Below, in pieces: positions 42,694 to 53,601 of a DNA stretch of 64,000 bases (position 1 is its first letter; each line of letters starts with the position of its first letter). Below the pieces are notes generated by a model. It saw only the letters and a list, made by a program, of their open reading frames with translations. It searched no databases and was not told the origin of the DNA. The position numbers and the translations under genes are program-made. This DNA is from Ignavibacteriota bacterium (GTDB lineage: Bacteria; Bacteroidota; Ignavibacteria; Ignavibacteriales; Melioribacteraceae): NCBI GenBank assembly GCA_016713565.1, contig JADJOX010000001.1, forward strand, positions 474,262-538,261, read 5' to 3'.

Positions 42694-43611
42694 TTAACTT
42701 TCGAAAATTTTTTGCGTTGTTTTAAAGTGCTGCTTAACTAATTTTAATAAAATTTCTTTTCCGTATGTTTTATAAATATTTTTTGCGGTGATCTCTACTT
42801 CACTTGACGCGCCTTTTAAAACTTTATATCCATCCCATTTTTTTTTATTAAACCAATTATTCAGTTCATTTCTCGCAAGAATTGAAGCCGCCGCAACTCC
42901 GTAATATTTTTCGGCTTTGGGTATTTGGATAAAATTAACATTCGCAAATTTGTTGTTTAACGAAATATTCAACGGCGCTTTACTGAATTGATCGACAATT
43001 ACTGTTTCGGTTTTGAAATTTTGGTAAATTTCTTCAATAACTTTTGAATGTCCCCAATTTAGTAATTTATTTAAATTACTAAATTCTTCATAAAGCTGAT
43101 TATATTTTTCGGGTTTAATGGAAATAACCGAATAATTTTTTGGATATTTGCTTTTAATTAAACTTGCTAATTCGTCTATTTTTGTATCGGATAATTCTTT
43201 GCTGTCCCTAACACCAATTTCCGCCAAATAGTTTTGAATATTTTCATTCACGAAAAATCCGGCTATAACCAACGGTCCAAAAAAATCTCCTTTACCGCTT
43301 TCGTCGGTTCCGATATATTCGGCGTAAGTTTTTTCCGGTTCTTCCTTAAAATCTAAGGTGAATTTATTATTTACCAAATTGTTCAACTTATGGTAATCCG
43401 GAGATAATTGATTTCCCTGAATAACGACCTTTAATCCTTTTTTGCCAAAGTAAACCTGCACTTTATATTTATTCTTATTTATAAACGAATCGATTTCATA
43501 ATTATATGGCTTTAGTTCAATATTCCCGGTTTTTATTCCGCTCGAGCTTAATATTTCTAAAATCTCATTCATTTTTTTAAGCGCGGAATTTTGAATTATA
43601 TTTGAAATCAT
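42694..43611 (-). CDS. rnhC: Ribonuclease HIII
   Basis: The 305-residue protein cleaves the RNA strand of RNA-DNA hybrids. It has an N-terminal TBP-like substrate-binding domain (1-90, with KVQVYFGKKGLKVVIQG) and a type 2 RNase H domain beginning with the diagnostic YIGTDESGKGDFFGPLVIAG, which supplies the first catalytic Asp and Glu. Later blocks IVDQFSK and GVAAASILARNE complete the active site. The N-terminal domain separates it from RNase HII. Its order with pfkA (pfkA downstream on the same strand) suggests cotranscription. Confidence 0.92.
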   Translation of the reverse strand: MISNIIQNSALKKMNEILEILSSSGIKTGNIELKPYNYEIDSFINKNKYKVQVYFGKKGLKVVIQGNQLSPDYHKLNNLVNNKFTLDFKEEPEKTYAEYIGTDESGKGDFFGPLVIAGFFVNENIQNYLAEIGVRDSKELSDTKIDELASLIKSKYPKNYSVISIKPEKYNQLYEEFSNLNKLLNWGHSKVIEEIYQNFKTETVIVDQFSKAPLNISLNNKFANVNFIQIPKAEKYYGVAAASILARNELNNWFNKKKWDGYKVLKGASSEVEITAKNIYKTYGKEILLKLVKQHFKTTQKIFES

Positions 43612-43742
43612 TTGATAATGAATCTTCTTTTTTGATGTTTTTGAAATTATTATTACGAAATTAAGTTCGCTATAAATTTAATATTATAAAAATAATATTT
43701 TATTAGTATTTTAATAATCATTAGAGTTATAAATGAATTAAA

Positions 43743-46700
43743 ATGCCTACAATATTTAATAGAAAATTATTTTTTTTATTTCTGTTTTTGTTTCTTAATT
43801 CTAACAGCATTTATTTTTGCCAGTCAGGAAATTTCAGCTCATCAAAGGACCAGTATAATGATTTAATGTTTGACAGAATTTCCATTGAAAATGGACTCTC
43901 TCAAATTACCGTTCACGCTATTCTAAAAGATAGTAAAGGATTTTTATGGTTTGGAACCGAAGACGGACTTAACAGATATGACGGTTACAGTTTTTTGGTT
44001 TATAAAAATGATCCCACCAATCCTAATTCAATTTCTGATAATTTTATTTGGACAATATTTGAAGACAGCGACTTTAATTTATGGATCGGTACGAACGGCG
44101 GCGGACTAAATAAATATAATTATGAGACAAATGGTTTTGAGCATTTCTTAAATGATCCGCAAAAATCAAATTCGTTAAGTGAAAATAATATTCGAACAAT
44201 AATTCAAAATACTAACGGAAATTTACTTATTGGAACAAACAGCAAAGGTATTGCGGAGTTTAATTATAAAAATAGAATTTTCAATAAAATTTTAATAAAT
44301 AATTCAATTCAGTTGAGTCCCCAACTAAACGCTGTACGCTCATTATTACTCGATGGAAAAAAATTATGGATTGGAACGGAAGGCGGCGGTTTGCTTGAAT
44401 TTGATCAAAGTACGAATAAAATCTCCAAATATTCTGTTGAATCGGAAAAGAATAAACTGAGCAGCAATATTATTTGGGCTCTTACATCTTCTGAAAAATT
44501 TATTTGGGTTGGTACTTATAACGGCGGTTTAAATAGAATTGATAAAAAAACAAAAGAAGTTACTCAATTTAAAAGCAAAGAAAATTCAACAAGTTTGGTA
44601 AACAATAATATTACTGATCTAAATTTAAGCAACTCGAATATATTATGGATCGCAACCGAAGGCGGATTGAGCATTTTTAATATTTTTACCGAAAAATTTA
44701 TTAACTACACACACAATATCTCCGATCTGAAAAGCTTAAGCAAGAATTTAATAAGAACAATTTATGTAGATAAAAATAATTTGGTTTGGTTAGGAACCGT
44801 TGGCGGCGGAGTCAATAAAATAAATATAAATCGTAAGTTCAAACATTTTAATCATAATCCATCGGATGAAAACAGCTTAAGTCATAGCATGATTAGAGCA
44901 ATTTCCGAAGATTCATACGGAAATATTTGGATTGGCACATTGGGTAAAGGTTTAAATAGATTCGATAAAGATCAAAACACTTTCCAGCATTTTGGAAACA
45001 AGATAAATAAAAATCTTAACTTAAGCGAAATAAGCATTACCTCAATTTTTGAGGATGTACCAGGAAATTTATGGGTAGGAACTTGGTCGGGTGGCTTAAA
45101 TAAAATTACATTCCAACCCAATACAAAAAATTCTGTTATTAAAGATGTTAAAGTTTACAAATTCAATCCTAATGATAAAAATTCAATAAGCAATGATATT
45201 GTCCAATCGATTTTTATGGATTCAAAGAAAAGATTATGGATTGGGACTGAAAACGGATTGGATGTTTACAATGATAAATTCAATAAAATACTGCACTTTA
45301 CAAGTAATGATTCGCTAATGACAAATATAAGCGATGACAGAATTCAATCCAAATGTATAATAGAAGACAGATTCGGAAATTTATGGATCGGCACATGGAA
45401 AGGACTTAATCAAATTATTATTGAAAATGAAAATGATAAAACAGCGGGAATAAAAGTCGTAAAATATTTGAACATGCCGGGCGACCTTAACAGTATTAGT
45501 GATAACAGAGTAATTTCTTTATATGAAGATAAAGTTAGTACGACTGAAAATAAACTTGTAATATGGGCGGGAACAATCGGCGGCGGATTGAACAAAATTT
45601 TATTTGAAGATTATAAGGAAAATCAAAAATATTCTGTTAAACATTTTACGGAAAAAGAAGGACTTCCGAATAATGTAATATATGGAATCATAGGAGATGA
45701 TGCAGGAAATCTTTGGCTAAGCACAAATAACGGAATTTCTAAATTCAACATTAAAAAAGAAAATTTTAAAAACTTCGATACAAGAGACGGACTGCAGAGT
45801 AACCAATTTTTTTGGGGTGCGTATCATAAAGCAAAAGACGGAACTTTTTATTTTGGCGGCATAAATGGATTGAATTCTTTTATACCAAGCCAGTTGGTAG
45901 AAAATAACAATATTCCTCCGGTTTATATTACCAATTGCACAATAATTCCAATCGACTTTCCAAACAGACAGAAAGTTATAAATGTAAATTCATTTGGTAA
46001 ATCCAAAACAATAACACTGCCTTATAATAGATATAAAATCGATTTTGAATTTGCTTCGCTGGATTATACAATTCCGGAAAAAAATCTGTACTCATTTTAT
46101 TTAGATAATTATGACGAGGCTCATTCACTCCCTCAAAATACAAATAAAGCTACTTACACAAATGTTACTGAAGGGAAATATATTTTCCACGTAAAAGGTT
46201 CCAACAATGACGGAGTTTGGAGCAGGAAAGACGCAACATTAACAATAATTATTTTAACTCCATATTGGAAAACCTGGTGGTTTATTCTTTTAATTTTAGC
46301 GACAATTTCAGCATTGGTTATCTATTATATTGTTACTCAAGTAAAGAATATGCTTTCGGTTGAAAGATTAAGGACAAAACTTGCCGCCGATCTTCATGAT
46401 AATATTGGTTCAAGTTTGACAGAAATTTCAATTCTTAGCGAAGTGATAAATACAAAGCTTAACAATAAAGACGAAGACGTTACAAAAAACCTTAATAAAA
46501 TAAGTATAAAATCAAGATACTTAATTGATAAAATGAGCGATATCGTATGGCTTGTAAATCCTCAAAGAGATTCTCTATATGATCTTATTTTAAGGTTGCA
46601 AGATACATATTCTGAATTACTTGCGGATACTTCAATATCATTCAGATCAGAAAACCTTAAGTCATTAGAAAAGGTTTCGCTTTCTATGGAACACCGTCAG

Positions 46701-46970
46701 CATTTATTTCTTATTTTTAAGGAAGCAATAAATAATTCCATAACACACAGTAATTGTTCGGAAATTTTACTCAACGCCAAAGTTGAAGGTAAAAAACTGG
46801 AAATGGTGTTATCTGATAACGGAACCGGTTATTTGAAAAAAGATGATGAAATATTAGGCAACGGTTTGAAAAATATGCAGAATAGGGCAAAAATTATTGG
46901 CGGAAAATTAATAATAAATTCTGAGGTTGGTAAAGGAACAGTTGTTAGGTATATTGGTAATATAAGATAA
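43743..46970 (+). CDS. Propeller-type sensor histidine kinase (Reg_prop/Y_Y_Y)
   Basis: The 1075-residue protein has a signal sequence (RKLFFLFLFLFLNSNSIYFCQ), then about 700 residues of two-component regulator propeller repeats (GLWFGTEDGLNRYDG, LWIGTNGGGLNKYN, LWIGTEGGGLLEFD), a Y_Y_Y immunoglobulin-like domain, a membrane helix (about 840-862), HisKA_3 with H885 in ADLHDNIGSSL, and a C-terminal HATPase. It is a two-gene relative of the hybrid two-component sensors that control SusC/SusD loci, with the regulator encoded separately 18 bases downstream. The periplasmic double propeller should bind a glycan fragment derived from the substrate of the locus. No receiver domain is fused. Confidence 0.92.
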   Translation: MPTIFNRKLFFLFLFLFLNSNSIYFCQSGNFSSSKDQYNDLMFDRISIENGLSQITVHAILKDSKGFLWFGTEDGLNRYDGYSFLVYKNDPTNPNSISDNFIWTIFEDSDFNLWIGTNGGGLNKYNYETNGFEHFLNDPQKSNSLSENNIRTIIQNTNGNLLIGTNSKGIAEFNYKNRIFNKILINNSIQLSPQLNAVRSLLLDGKKLWIGTEGGGLLEFDQSTNKISKYSVESEKNKLSSNIIWALTSSEKFIWVGTYNGGLNRIDKKTKEVTQFKSKENSTSLVNNNITDLNLSNSNILWIATEGGLSIFNIFTEKFINYTHNISDLKSLSKNLIRTIYVDKNNLVWLGTVGGGVNKININRKFKHFNHNPSDENSLSHSMIRAISEDSYGNIWIGTLGKGLNRFDKDQNTFQHFGNKINKNLNLSEISITSIFEDVPGNLWVGTWSGGLNKITFQPNTKNSVIKDVKVYKFNPNDKNSISNDIVQSIFMDSKKRLWIGTENGLDVYNDKFNKILHFTSNDSLMTNISDDRIQSKCIIEDRFGNLWIGTWKGLNQIIIENENDKTAGIKVVKYLNMPGDLNSISDNRVISLYEDKVSTTENKLVIWAGTIGGGLNKILFEDYKENQKYSVKHFTEKEGLPNNVIYGIIGDDAGNLWLSTNNGISKFNIKKENFKNFDTRDGLQSNQFFWGAYHKAKDGTFYFGGINGLNSFIPSQLVENNNIPPVYITNCTIIPIDFPNRQKVINVNSFGKSKTITLPYNRYKIDFEFASLDYTIPEKNLYSFYLDNYDEAHSLPQNTNKATYTNVTEGKYIFHVKGSNNDGVWSRKDATLTIIILTPYWKTWWFILLILATISALVIYYIVTQVKNMLSVERLRTKLAADLHDNIGSSLTEISILSEVINTKLNNKDEDVTKNLNKISIKSRYLIDKMSDIVWLVNPQRDSLYDLILRLQDTYSELLADTSISFRSENLKSLEKVSLSMEHRQHLFLIFKEAINNSITHSNCSEILLNAKVEGKKLEMVLSDNGTGYLKKDDEILGNGLKNMQNRAKIIGGKLIINSEVGKGTVVRYIGNIR

Positions 46971-46988
46971 ATTAAACATTAAATTAAT

Positions 46989-47627
46989 ATGATAAATGTA
47001 ATTATTGTAGAAGACAGTACGACAATCAGAGAAGGTTTGAAACTTTTAATAGACGGAACTGCCGGATATAAATGCGTTGCGGCTTTTTCTAACTGTGAAG
47101 ATCTTTTGGAAGAAATTACAAAATTAAAAGTGGATGTTATTCTAATGGATATCGATCTGCCGGGAATTTCTGGAATTGAAGGAATTAGAAGAATAAAAAA
47201 AATTTCCGATGAAATATTAATTTTAATACTTACGATTTATGATGAAAATGATTTGATCTTTGAAGCATTATGTGCCGGAGCTTCTGGTTATTTAGTTAAA
47301 AAAACACCTCCCGCAAAACTTTTAGATGCGATTAAAGACGCTCACGAAGGCGGCGCGCCTATGACGAGCAATATAGCAAGAAAAGTTGTCGACTATTTTC
47401 AAAAGACAAAACCATTCCACAAAGATGCCGAAAACATTGCTTTAACAAAACGCGAAAAAGAAGTTTTAAGCGGATTGGTTGAAGGCAATAGTTATAAGGC
47501 TATTGCCGATGAATTAAATGTAAGTCTTGATACGGTAAGATTTCATTTTAGAAATATATATAAGAAAATGCACGTGCATTCTCAGTCGGAAGCCGTTGTA
47601 AAAGCATTAAAAGAAGGACTCGTATAA
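46989..47627 (+). CDS. NarL/LuxR-family response regulator
   Basis: The 212-residue protein has a receiver domain (1-120) with D9, phosphoacceptor D54 (LMDIDLPG) and K104-region YLVKKTPP, plus a C-terminal LuxR helix-turn-helix (LTKREKEVLSGLVEGNSYKAIADELNVSLDTVRFHFRNIYKKMHV, given here as its conserved blocks LTKREKEVL, YKAIADEL and VRFHFRNIY). It is the natural partner of the preceding kinase (18-base gap, same operon) and should regulate the SusC/SusD/SusE genes. All key residues for phosphorylation and DNA binding are present. Confidence 0.92.
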   Translation: MINVIIVEDSTTIREGLKLLIDGTAGYKCVAAFSNCEDLLEEITKLKVDVILMDIDLPGISGIEGIRRIKKISDEILILILTIYDENDLIFEALCAGASGYLVKKTPPAKLLDAIKDAHEGGAPMTSNIARKVVDYFQKTKPFHKDAENIALTKREKEVLSGLVEGNSYKAIADELNVSLDTVRFHFRNIYKKMHVHSQSEAVVKALKEGLV

Positions 47628-47750
47628 ACCTATCAAATAATGTAGCAAATTGCCTAATTTGCCGGACATAAAATAAAAAACCATCCTTTTATGTAGTTAC
47701 CAAATTTTTTTATTCTGTTTAACTTACATCGTCTTAAACTAAATCATTAT

Positions 47751-48329
47751 ATGAAAAAAGTCGTAATTGTTGAAGATGTTAAAACTATCCGCGAAGGGCT
47801 GCAAACACTTATCAATACGTCGCCGTCTTTCAAGTGTATAGGCACTTACGAGAACTTTGAAAATTTCGAAGGTGAAATTACCGACTTAAATCCTGATATA
47901 ATTTTAATTGATTTGGATCTGCCCGGAATTTCCGGAATAGAAGGAATTAGAAAATTAAAATCAATTTCGGAAAAATTCGTTATAATAGTTTTAACCTTGC
48001 ACGAAGAAAATGATAGAATTTTTGAAGCATTGTCTGCCGGAGCCGGCAATTATTTGGTTAAGAACACTCCTCCGGAAAAAATTATTTCCTTTCTTAAAGA
48101 CGCGGCAAACGGCAAAGTGTTAATGAGTTCATATATTGCTCGAAAAACTATTGATTATTTTAAGAAAAAAAATTCTCTCAGAAAACTCGATTCAAATGAA
48201 ATTGAAATTCTAAATAAAATTACGCAGGGCAATAGTATAGTGGCAATTGAAAAATCTTTGAAAATGAGTTCGACCGAGATAAAAAGTAATTTTAAAAACA
48301 TTTACGATAAATTGTTCAAATTGAATTAA
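47751..48329 (+). CDS. Paralogous response regulator with degenerate output domain
   Basis: The 192-residue protein is a close paralogue of the regulator just upstream: the receiver keeps VEDVKTIREG, D54 (LIDLDLPGISGIEGIRKL) and YLVKNTPP. The C-terminal LuxR region is eroded: LDSNEIEILNKITQGNSIVAIEKSLKMSSTEIKSNF keeps the helix pattern but has lost the usual TxREKEVL and TVRxHxxNI residues and ends 20 residues early. It looks like a tandem duplication in which DNA binding has been lost or changed. It may act as a phosphate sink or competitor, which is inference. Confidence 0.85.
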   Translation: MKKVVIVEDVKTIREGLQTLINTSPSFKCIGTYENFENFEGEITDLNPDIILIDLDLPGISGIEGIRKLKSISEKFVIIVLTLHEENDRIFEALSAGAGNYLVKNTPPEKIISFLKDAANGKVLMSSYIARKTIDYFKKKNSLRKLDSNEIEILNKITQGNSIVAIEKSLKMSSTEIKSNFKNIYDKLFKLN

Positions 48330-48792
48330 AACCTATCTGTTTATGTAGGTTTTGTGCTTTGTTTGGTTGTAATATTTTAAATTTTGCAGTCTGTAAGTGT
48401 AGTTTTGTAATGAGTAATTATTTGCTATATTATTCGACATTCAAATTACTCACATTATGAAAAAAGCTTTATTTAATATAAAAATTGGGTTGTTTAATTT
48501 TGTGAGAATTTTCAAATCATATATCAAAACTATACGTTTTAAATCTACTGACAATATTACATCCTGTTACAGGAACCATATAGATTATTTTGTTTTAACT
48601 ATAAATTATTTTATAAACAAAAAGAGCAGTATTCAAAATTTATAAATAAATCAAATTTTTAAACCGTACAGAATTTTGTAAACGGCGATGATTTAAAATA
48701 TTATGAATTTTGAAACTTGCAAATTTTAATAAATCAAAAAAAGTTTGATTATACATTCAACTAATCATCATATATAACTAAATGGGGCAAAT
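48330..48792 (+). other. Leader region upstream of susC
   Basis: About 460 AT-rich bases. ATG 48457 opens a 62-codon basic frame (MKKALFNIKIGLFNF...) with no strong ribosome site and no recognisable family; it may be chance. This stretch must hold the promoter of the susC operon, but no clear operator was seen. Confidence 0.4.
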
Positions 48793-51700
48793 ATGATAAA
48801 ACCGCAACAAGCTAAAATAATAGCAAATTATTGCCAAGGCAAAATTAGCTATTTAGGTTTAACACGAAGCAGAAAGCAAAACTTTTCTGCTGAAGCTGAT
48901 AAACTGGAAAAATATGCAAATATTAAAAAAATGTTGTTAATAATAGTTTTTTTAATAGCTCAATCAAGTTCACTTCTTTTAGCACAAGAAGCTGAAGTTC
49001 GTGGAAAAGTAATTAGCGCCGAAGACGGAACAGAGTTAATAGGCGCAAACGTTTTCGAAAAAGGTACAATGAATAACGGTACATCAACTGACATTAATGG
49101 TGAATTTAAATTACGCGTTAAAATCGGTGCAGTTTTAGTTGTATCATATGTAGGTTTTACAAAAGAAGAAGTAAAAGTTGTAGATGACAAATTTCTAAAT
49201 ATCGGATTGAAACAAGAAGCCCTTGAACTTAAAGGTGCGGTTGTTGTAGGCATCGGTTACGGCGAAGTTAAAAAATCAGACGCTACCGGTTCGGTTACAG
49301 CAATTTCAGCTAAAGATTTCAGTCGTGGAACAATAACCTCACCACAAGAATTATTGATTGGTAAAGCTCCCGGCGTTATAGCAAATTCATTGGGCGGAGC
49401 CGCTGGCGCAGGAACAAAAATAAGAATTCGCGGCGGTTCATCAATAAAAGGAAATAATGATCCTTTAATTGTTGTAGATAATATTCCTTTGGAAAGCTCA
49501 GGTATCTCCGGTATGGCAAACCCGCTTTCAACAATTAACCCAAATGACATTGAATCAATTTCAATTTTGAAAGATGCTTCCGCTACTGCAATTTACGGAT
49601 CGAGAGCTTCAAACGGCGTTATTATAATTAAAACTAAAAAAGGCGCCGCACTTGATAAAGATTATCCTTCAAAATTAAATATTAATTATAACGGAAATGT
49701 ATCATTGGCATCACCCGCAGATCTGCTTTCAGTATTTTCCGGAAGTGAATTCAGGTCATTAATTGAAGATAGAGTTACCAACCATGGATTGTCTTCAGCA
49801 GCATTATCACGTTTAGGTTCTTCAAATACCGATTGGCAAGATCAAATTTATCAAACAGCCGCATCTACTGATCATAACTTAAGCATAAGCCATGCGATTG
49901 GTTCCGTGCCTTACAGAGTTTCTTTGGGTTATTTAAACCAAGGCGGAATTCTAAAATATAATACTATTGACAGAAAGAATATCGGTCTTGTTATTAATCC
50001 GTCATTATTTGACGGCGGTTTAACAATGGACATTAATGCCAACGCTTCATTTATCGGAAACAATTTCTCCAATACAGACGCTATCGGTTCATCAATTGAA
50101 TTTGACCCAACACAGCCGATTAAAAACGGCAACACTAGATACGGCGGATATACTGCTTGGACAGAAATAAGTTCTAATGATCCATTAAACGGCGCTCCTA
50201 ATAATATTGCTACTCACAACCCGGTTGCTCGTTTAAACTACCGTGATAATACTTCGGACGCAAAGAGATATACTTTAGGCGGTAAATTTGATTATAAAAT
50301 TCCTTATTTAACAAATTTAGTAGCTACATTAAATCTTGGTTATGACTATTATAATACTGAAGGTAAAGATATTACTGATACTTTAGCTTCATGGTCATAT
50401 CGCGAGCCTGAAACTCAAATTAGAGAATATTCTCAAACAAAGAAAAATAGTTTGTTGGATTTCTATCTAAATTATAAAACAGAATTCAGCGCAAATAAAG
50501 TTGATCTTACAGGCGGTTATTCTTATCAGCATTTTTACAATGAAGGTAAGAACAGCAACAGAGCTTGGGATCCTACAGTTGCAGGCGCAAAAACAACTCC
50601 ATACAAAAATGAATATTTCTTGGTCTCATTCTTTGGTAGGTTGAACTATACCTTACTTGACAAATATTTATTAACATTTACATTAAGAAATGACGGTTCT
50701 TCAAGATTCTCTGAAGATAATCGCTGGGGATTATTCCCTGCAGTTGCTTTGGCATGGAAGTTAACGGAAGAATCTTTTATTGGTAAATCGGATGTTGTAA
50801 ATGATCTTAAGTTAAGATTAAGCTGGGGACAAGCCGGACAGCAAGATGTAGGCGATAATTATTATCCTTATATTCCAACCTATACAGGAAGCACGTCAGG
50901 CGCTTATTACCAATTCGGAGATACCTTCTATCCAACATTAAGACCTGATGCTTATGACGCAAATCTAAAATGGGAAACTTTAACTTCATTAAATGCCGGT
51001 TTGGATTTTACATTATTCAGCAACAGACTTTCCGGTAGCATCGAAGTTTATAAAAACACTTCTGATGATTTGTTGAACAGCATTCCTATTCCGGTTGGAA
51101 GCAACTTCTCCAATTTCTTGCTTACAAACGTAGGCTCGATGGAAAACAAAGGTATTGAATTAGGTTTGAACTATACACCAATTTTGGAAAAAGATTTTTC
51201 ATGGGAAATTGGCGCAAACCTAACATATAATCAAAATGAAATAACAAAATTAACTTTAGTTGATGATTCTGCTTATACTGGTGTTAACACCGGTGGAATC
51301 TCCGGCGGTGTTGGTAATAACGTTCAGAAGTTCATCGTTGGTTTCCCGGCAAGAGTATTCTTCTTATTTGATCAAGTATACGATGCAGACGGAAATCCGG
51401 TTGAAGGATTATACGTAGATAAAAGTGGAAAAGGCGGAAATGTTTCCGGTAATGAATTGAATAAATATTACTATCATTCACCTGATCCTGAATATCTAAT
51501 TGGTGTTTCGTCAAAAATTAATTATAAACAATTTGACTTATCCTTCTCGGGCAGAATTAGTTTAGGAAACTATGTTTATAACAATAATGCATCTAACAGA
51601 GCATTATATCAGCAGGTTTATAACCAAAGCGGATATTTATCAAACATTCTAACAGATGTTAAAGAGACCAATTTTACAACAGCACAATACTGGTCAAATG

Positions 51701-51927
51701 TTTACTTAGAAAACGCATCTTATTTTAAGATGGACTATATAAGTTTAGGTTATAATTTCACTTCTGTATTTGGCAACAATATCAGCGGACGTCTTGGATT
51801 ATCAGTTCAAAATGCATTTACGATTACTAACTATACCGGCTTAGATCCTGAAGTTGATAATGGAATTGACAATAATATTTACCCAAGACCAAGAACTTAT
51901 ATGTTATCTGTTAGCCTAAATTACTAA
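48793..51927 (+). CDS. susC: SusC/RagA-type TonB-dependent outer-membrane transporter
   Basis: The 1044-residue protein has a carboxypeptidase-like regulatory domain (about 70-145, VRGKVISAEDGTELIGANV), a TonB-dependent plug (about 165-285, GKAPGVIANS, IRGGSSIKGNNDPLIVVDNI, SILKDASATAIYGSRASNGVI) and a 22-strand barrel to the terminal aromatic YMLSVSLNY. It imports oligosaccharide using TonB energy, with the SusD lid encoded 22 bases downstream. The annotated start gives 46 residues before the hydrophobic signal (MLLIIVFLIAQSSSLLLAQ); ATG 48931 would start directly at the signal but lacks a ribosome site, so both are possible. Confidence 0.94.
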   Translation: MIKPQQAKIIANYCQGKISYLGLTRSRKQNFSAEADKLEKYANIKKMLLIIVFLIAQSSSLLLAQEAEVRGKVISAEDGTELIGANVFEKGTMNNGTSTDINGEFKLRVKIGAVLVVSYVGFTKEEVKVVDDKFLNIGLKQEALELKGAVVVGIGYGEVKKSDATGSVTAISAKDFSRGTITSPQELLIGKAPGVIANSLGGAAGAGTKIRIRGGSSIKGNNDPLIVVDNIPLESSGISGMANPLSTINPNDIESISILKDASATAIYGSRASNGVIIIKTKKGAALDKDYPSKLNINYNGNVSLASPADLLSVFSGSEFRSLIEDRVTNHGLSSAALSRLGSSNTDWQDQIYQTAASTDHNLSISHAIGSVPYRVSLGYLNQGGILKYNTIDRKNIGLVINPSLFDGGLTMDINANASFIGNNFSNTDAIGSSIEFDPTQPIKNGNTRYGGYTAWTEISSNDPLNGAPNNIATHNPVARLNYRDNTSDAKRYTLGGKFDYKIPYLTNLVATLNLGYDYYNTEGKDITDTLASWSYREPETQIREYSQTKKNSLLDFYLNYKTEFSANKVDLTGGYSYQHFYNEGKNSNRAWDPTVAGAKTTPYKNEYFLVSFFGRLNYTLLDKYLLTFTLRNDGSSRFSEDNRWGLFPAVALAWKLTEESFIGKSDVVNDLKLRLSWGQAGQQDVGDNYYPYIPTYTGSTSGAYYQFGDTFYPTLRPDAYDANLKWETLTSLNAGLDFTLFSNRLSGSIEVYKNTSDDLLNSIPIPVGSNFSNFLLTNVGSMENKGIELGLNYTPILEKDFSWEIGANLTYNQNEITKLTLVDDSAYTGVNTGGISGGVGNNVQKFIVGFPARVFFLFDQVYDADGNPVEGLYVDKSGKGGNVSGNELNKYYYHSPDPEYLIGVSSKINYKQFDLSFSGRISLGNYVYNNNASNRALYQQVYNQSGYLSNILTDVKETNFTTAQYWSNVYLENASYFKMDYISLGYNFTSVFGNNISGRLGLSVQNAFTITNYTGLDPEVDNGIDNNIYPRPRTYMLSVSLNY

Positions 51928-51949
51928 TAATATTAAGAAGGAAATAAAA

Positions 51950-53569
51950 ATGAAAATACTTAAAAATATATTTAAACTGTCAGTAATAGTTTTTACTGCG
52001 TTCTTATTTTCATCTTGTGTTAATGATCTAAACGTTGAACCGATAGATCCGAATGTTAATACACAAGATAAGGTGTTCAAAGATCAAGCCGCATTTAAGC
52101 AAGCATTAGCTAAATTATACGCAAGCTACGCTATCAGCGGTCAAACCGGCGGCGGCGGCGGAAGTGCCGATATAGCTGGAATTGATGAAAACTTCGGTAA
52201 TTATGTTCGTCAGTTCTGGGGACTTCAAGAACTTTCAACCGATGAAGCTATAATCGCTTGGGATGACGCTACAATTAAAGATTTTCATTGGCAGACATGG
52301 TCACCCAATGACGTATTTATTGCGGCAATTTATTCAAGAATTTTTTATACAATTACACTCTCCAACGAGTATATTAGAAACGTTGACGCAAACATTGGTT
52401 CCGCAAGCGGCGAATTTGCCGATGACTTAAAAGCATTTAAAGCCGAAGCAAGATTTATTAGAGCGCTTTCATACTGGCACGCAATTGATATGTTTGGAAA
52501 TGTTCCTTTTGTTACTGAAGCAGATTTACCCGGCGCCTTTTTCCCGAAAAGAATATTACGTGCCGATCTTTTCAATTATATTGAAAGTGAATTGAAAGCA
52601 ATTGAAACTGAACTGGTTCCAGCAAGACAAAATGAATACGCAAGAGCTGATCAAGGCGCTGCTTGGTTCTTATTGGCTAAATTATATTTAAACGCAAAAG
52701 TTTATATAAATGCCGATAAAAATGCTGAAGCATTGACTTATATCAACAAAGTTATTTCAGGCGGTTATTCAATTGATAATAATTATCAACGCGTATTTTC
52801 CGCTGATAATAACGCCAGCCCTGAAATCATTTTCCCGATTGCTTTCGACGGACAAAATACTCAGCAATACGGCGGAATGACTTTTATACTTCACGCTTCA
52901 AACGGCGGCGGTATGCCTCTTAACGGAATTGACGGCGGTTGGGGCGGTATCAGAACAATTAAAGATTTTGTTGGTAAATTCGGAATAACCGAAAGTGATT
53001 TTGCTTCAACAACTCAATATCAGTCAGCCGATAAAAGAGGAATGTTCTTTTTTGATAACGGCAGCTGGGAATGGGATATTACCAATGTTGGAACATTTAC
53101 GCAAGGAATCGGAGTTACCAAATTTAAAAACGTAACTTCAACGGGCGGAGCCGCTCCTAACGCGCACGCTACTTTTGTAAGCACAGATTTCCCAATGTTC
53201 CGTTTAGCCGATGCATATCTTATGTATGCCGAAGTTGTTGTTAGAGGCGGCGGCGGCGATATGGGAACCGCGGTTGGTTATATCAATACATTAAGACAAA
53301 GAGCTTACGGTGATAATTCCGGCAACATTGGCGCGTCGGATCTTACTCTTAATTTTATTCTTGATGAAAGAGGAAGAGAACTTTATTGGGAAGGACATAG
53401 AAGAACAGATTTAATTCGTTTCGGTCAATTTACTAGCGGAAATTATGTTTGGGAATGGAAAGGTAAAGTTAAAGACGGTAAATCAACGGAATCATTCAGA
53501 GATTTATATCCAATTCCGATAAATGACTTGAACGCGAATCCTAATTTAGATCAAAATACCGGATATTAA
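51950..53569 (+). CDS. susD: SusD/RagB surface glycan-binding lipoprotein
   Basis: The 539-residue lipoprotein has a type II signal ending in FLFSSC (lipobox cysteine at residue 23). The SusD helical TPR core is seen in EARFIRALSYWHAIDMFGNVPFVTEAD, and the C-terminal RagB/SusD blocks in FRLADAYLMYAEVVVRGG, INTLRQRAYG, ILDERGRELYWEGHRRTDLIRFG and LYPIPINDLNANPNLDQN. It sits on the cell surface as the lid of the SusC transporter encoded 22 bases upstream. An unusual GGGGG run lies near residue 67. Confidence 0.95.
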   Translation: MKILKNIFKLSVIVFTAFLFSSCVNDLNVEPIDPNVNTQDKVFKDQAAFKQALAKLYASYAISGQTGGGGGSADIAGIDENFGNYVRQFWGLQELSTDEAIIAWDDATIKDFHWQTWSPNDVFIAAIYSRIFYTITLSNEYIRNVDANIGSASGEFADDLKAFKAEARFIRALSYWHAIDMFGNVPFVTEADLPGAFFPKRILRADLFNYIESELKAIETELVPARQNEYARADQGAAWFLLAKLYLNAKVYINADKNAEALTYINKVISGGYSIDNNYQRVFSADNNASPEIIFPIAFDGQNTQQYGGMTFILHASNGGGMPLNGIDGGWGGIRTIKDFVGKFGITESDFASTTQYQSADKRGMFFFDNGSWEWDITNVGTFTQGIGVTKFKNVTSTGGAAPNAHATFVSTDFPMFRLADAYLMYAEVVVRGGGGDMGTAVGYINTLRQRAYGDNSGNIGASDLTLNFILDERGRELYWEGHRRTDLIRFGQFTSGNYVWEWKGKVKDGKSTESFRDLYPIPINDLNANPNLDQNTGY

Positions 53570-53601
53570 AAATAATAGAATTATAGTTAAGGAATATAAA
53601 T

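Noticed and set aside
48457..48645. 62-residue ORF before susC
   Set aside because: No strong ribosome site, no family, and a composition expected from AT-rich DNA; kept only as a note in the leader region.
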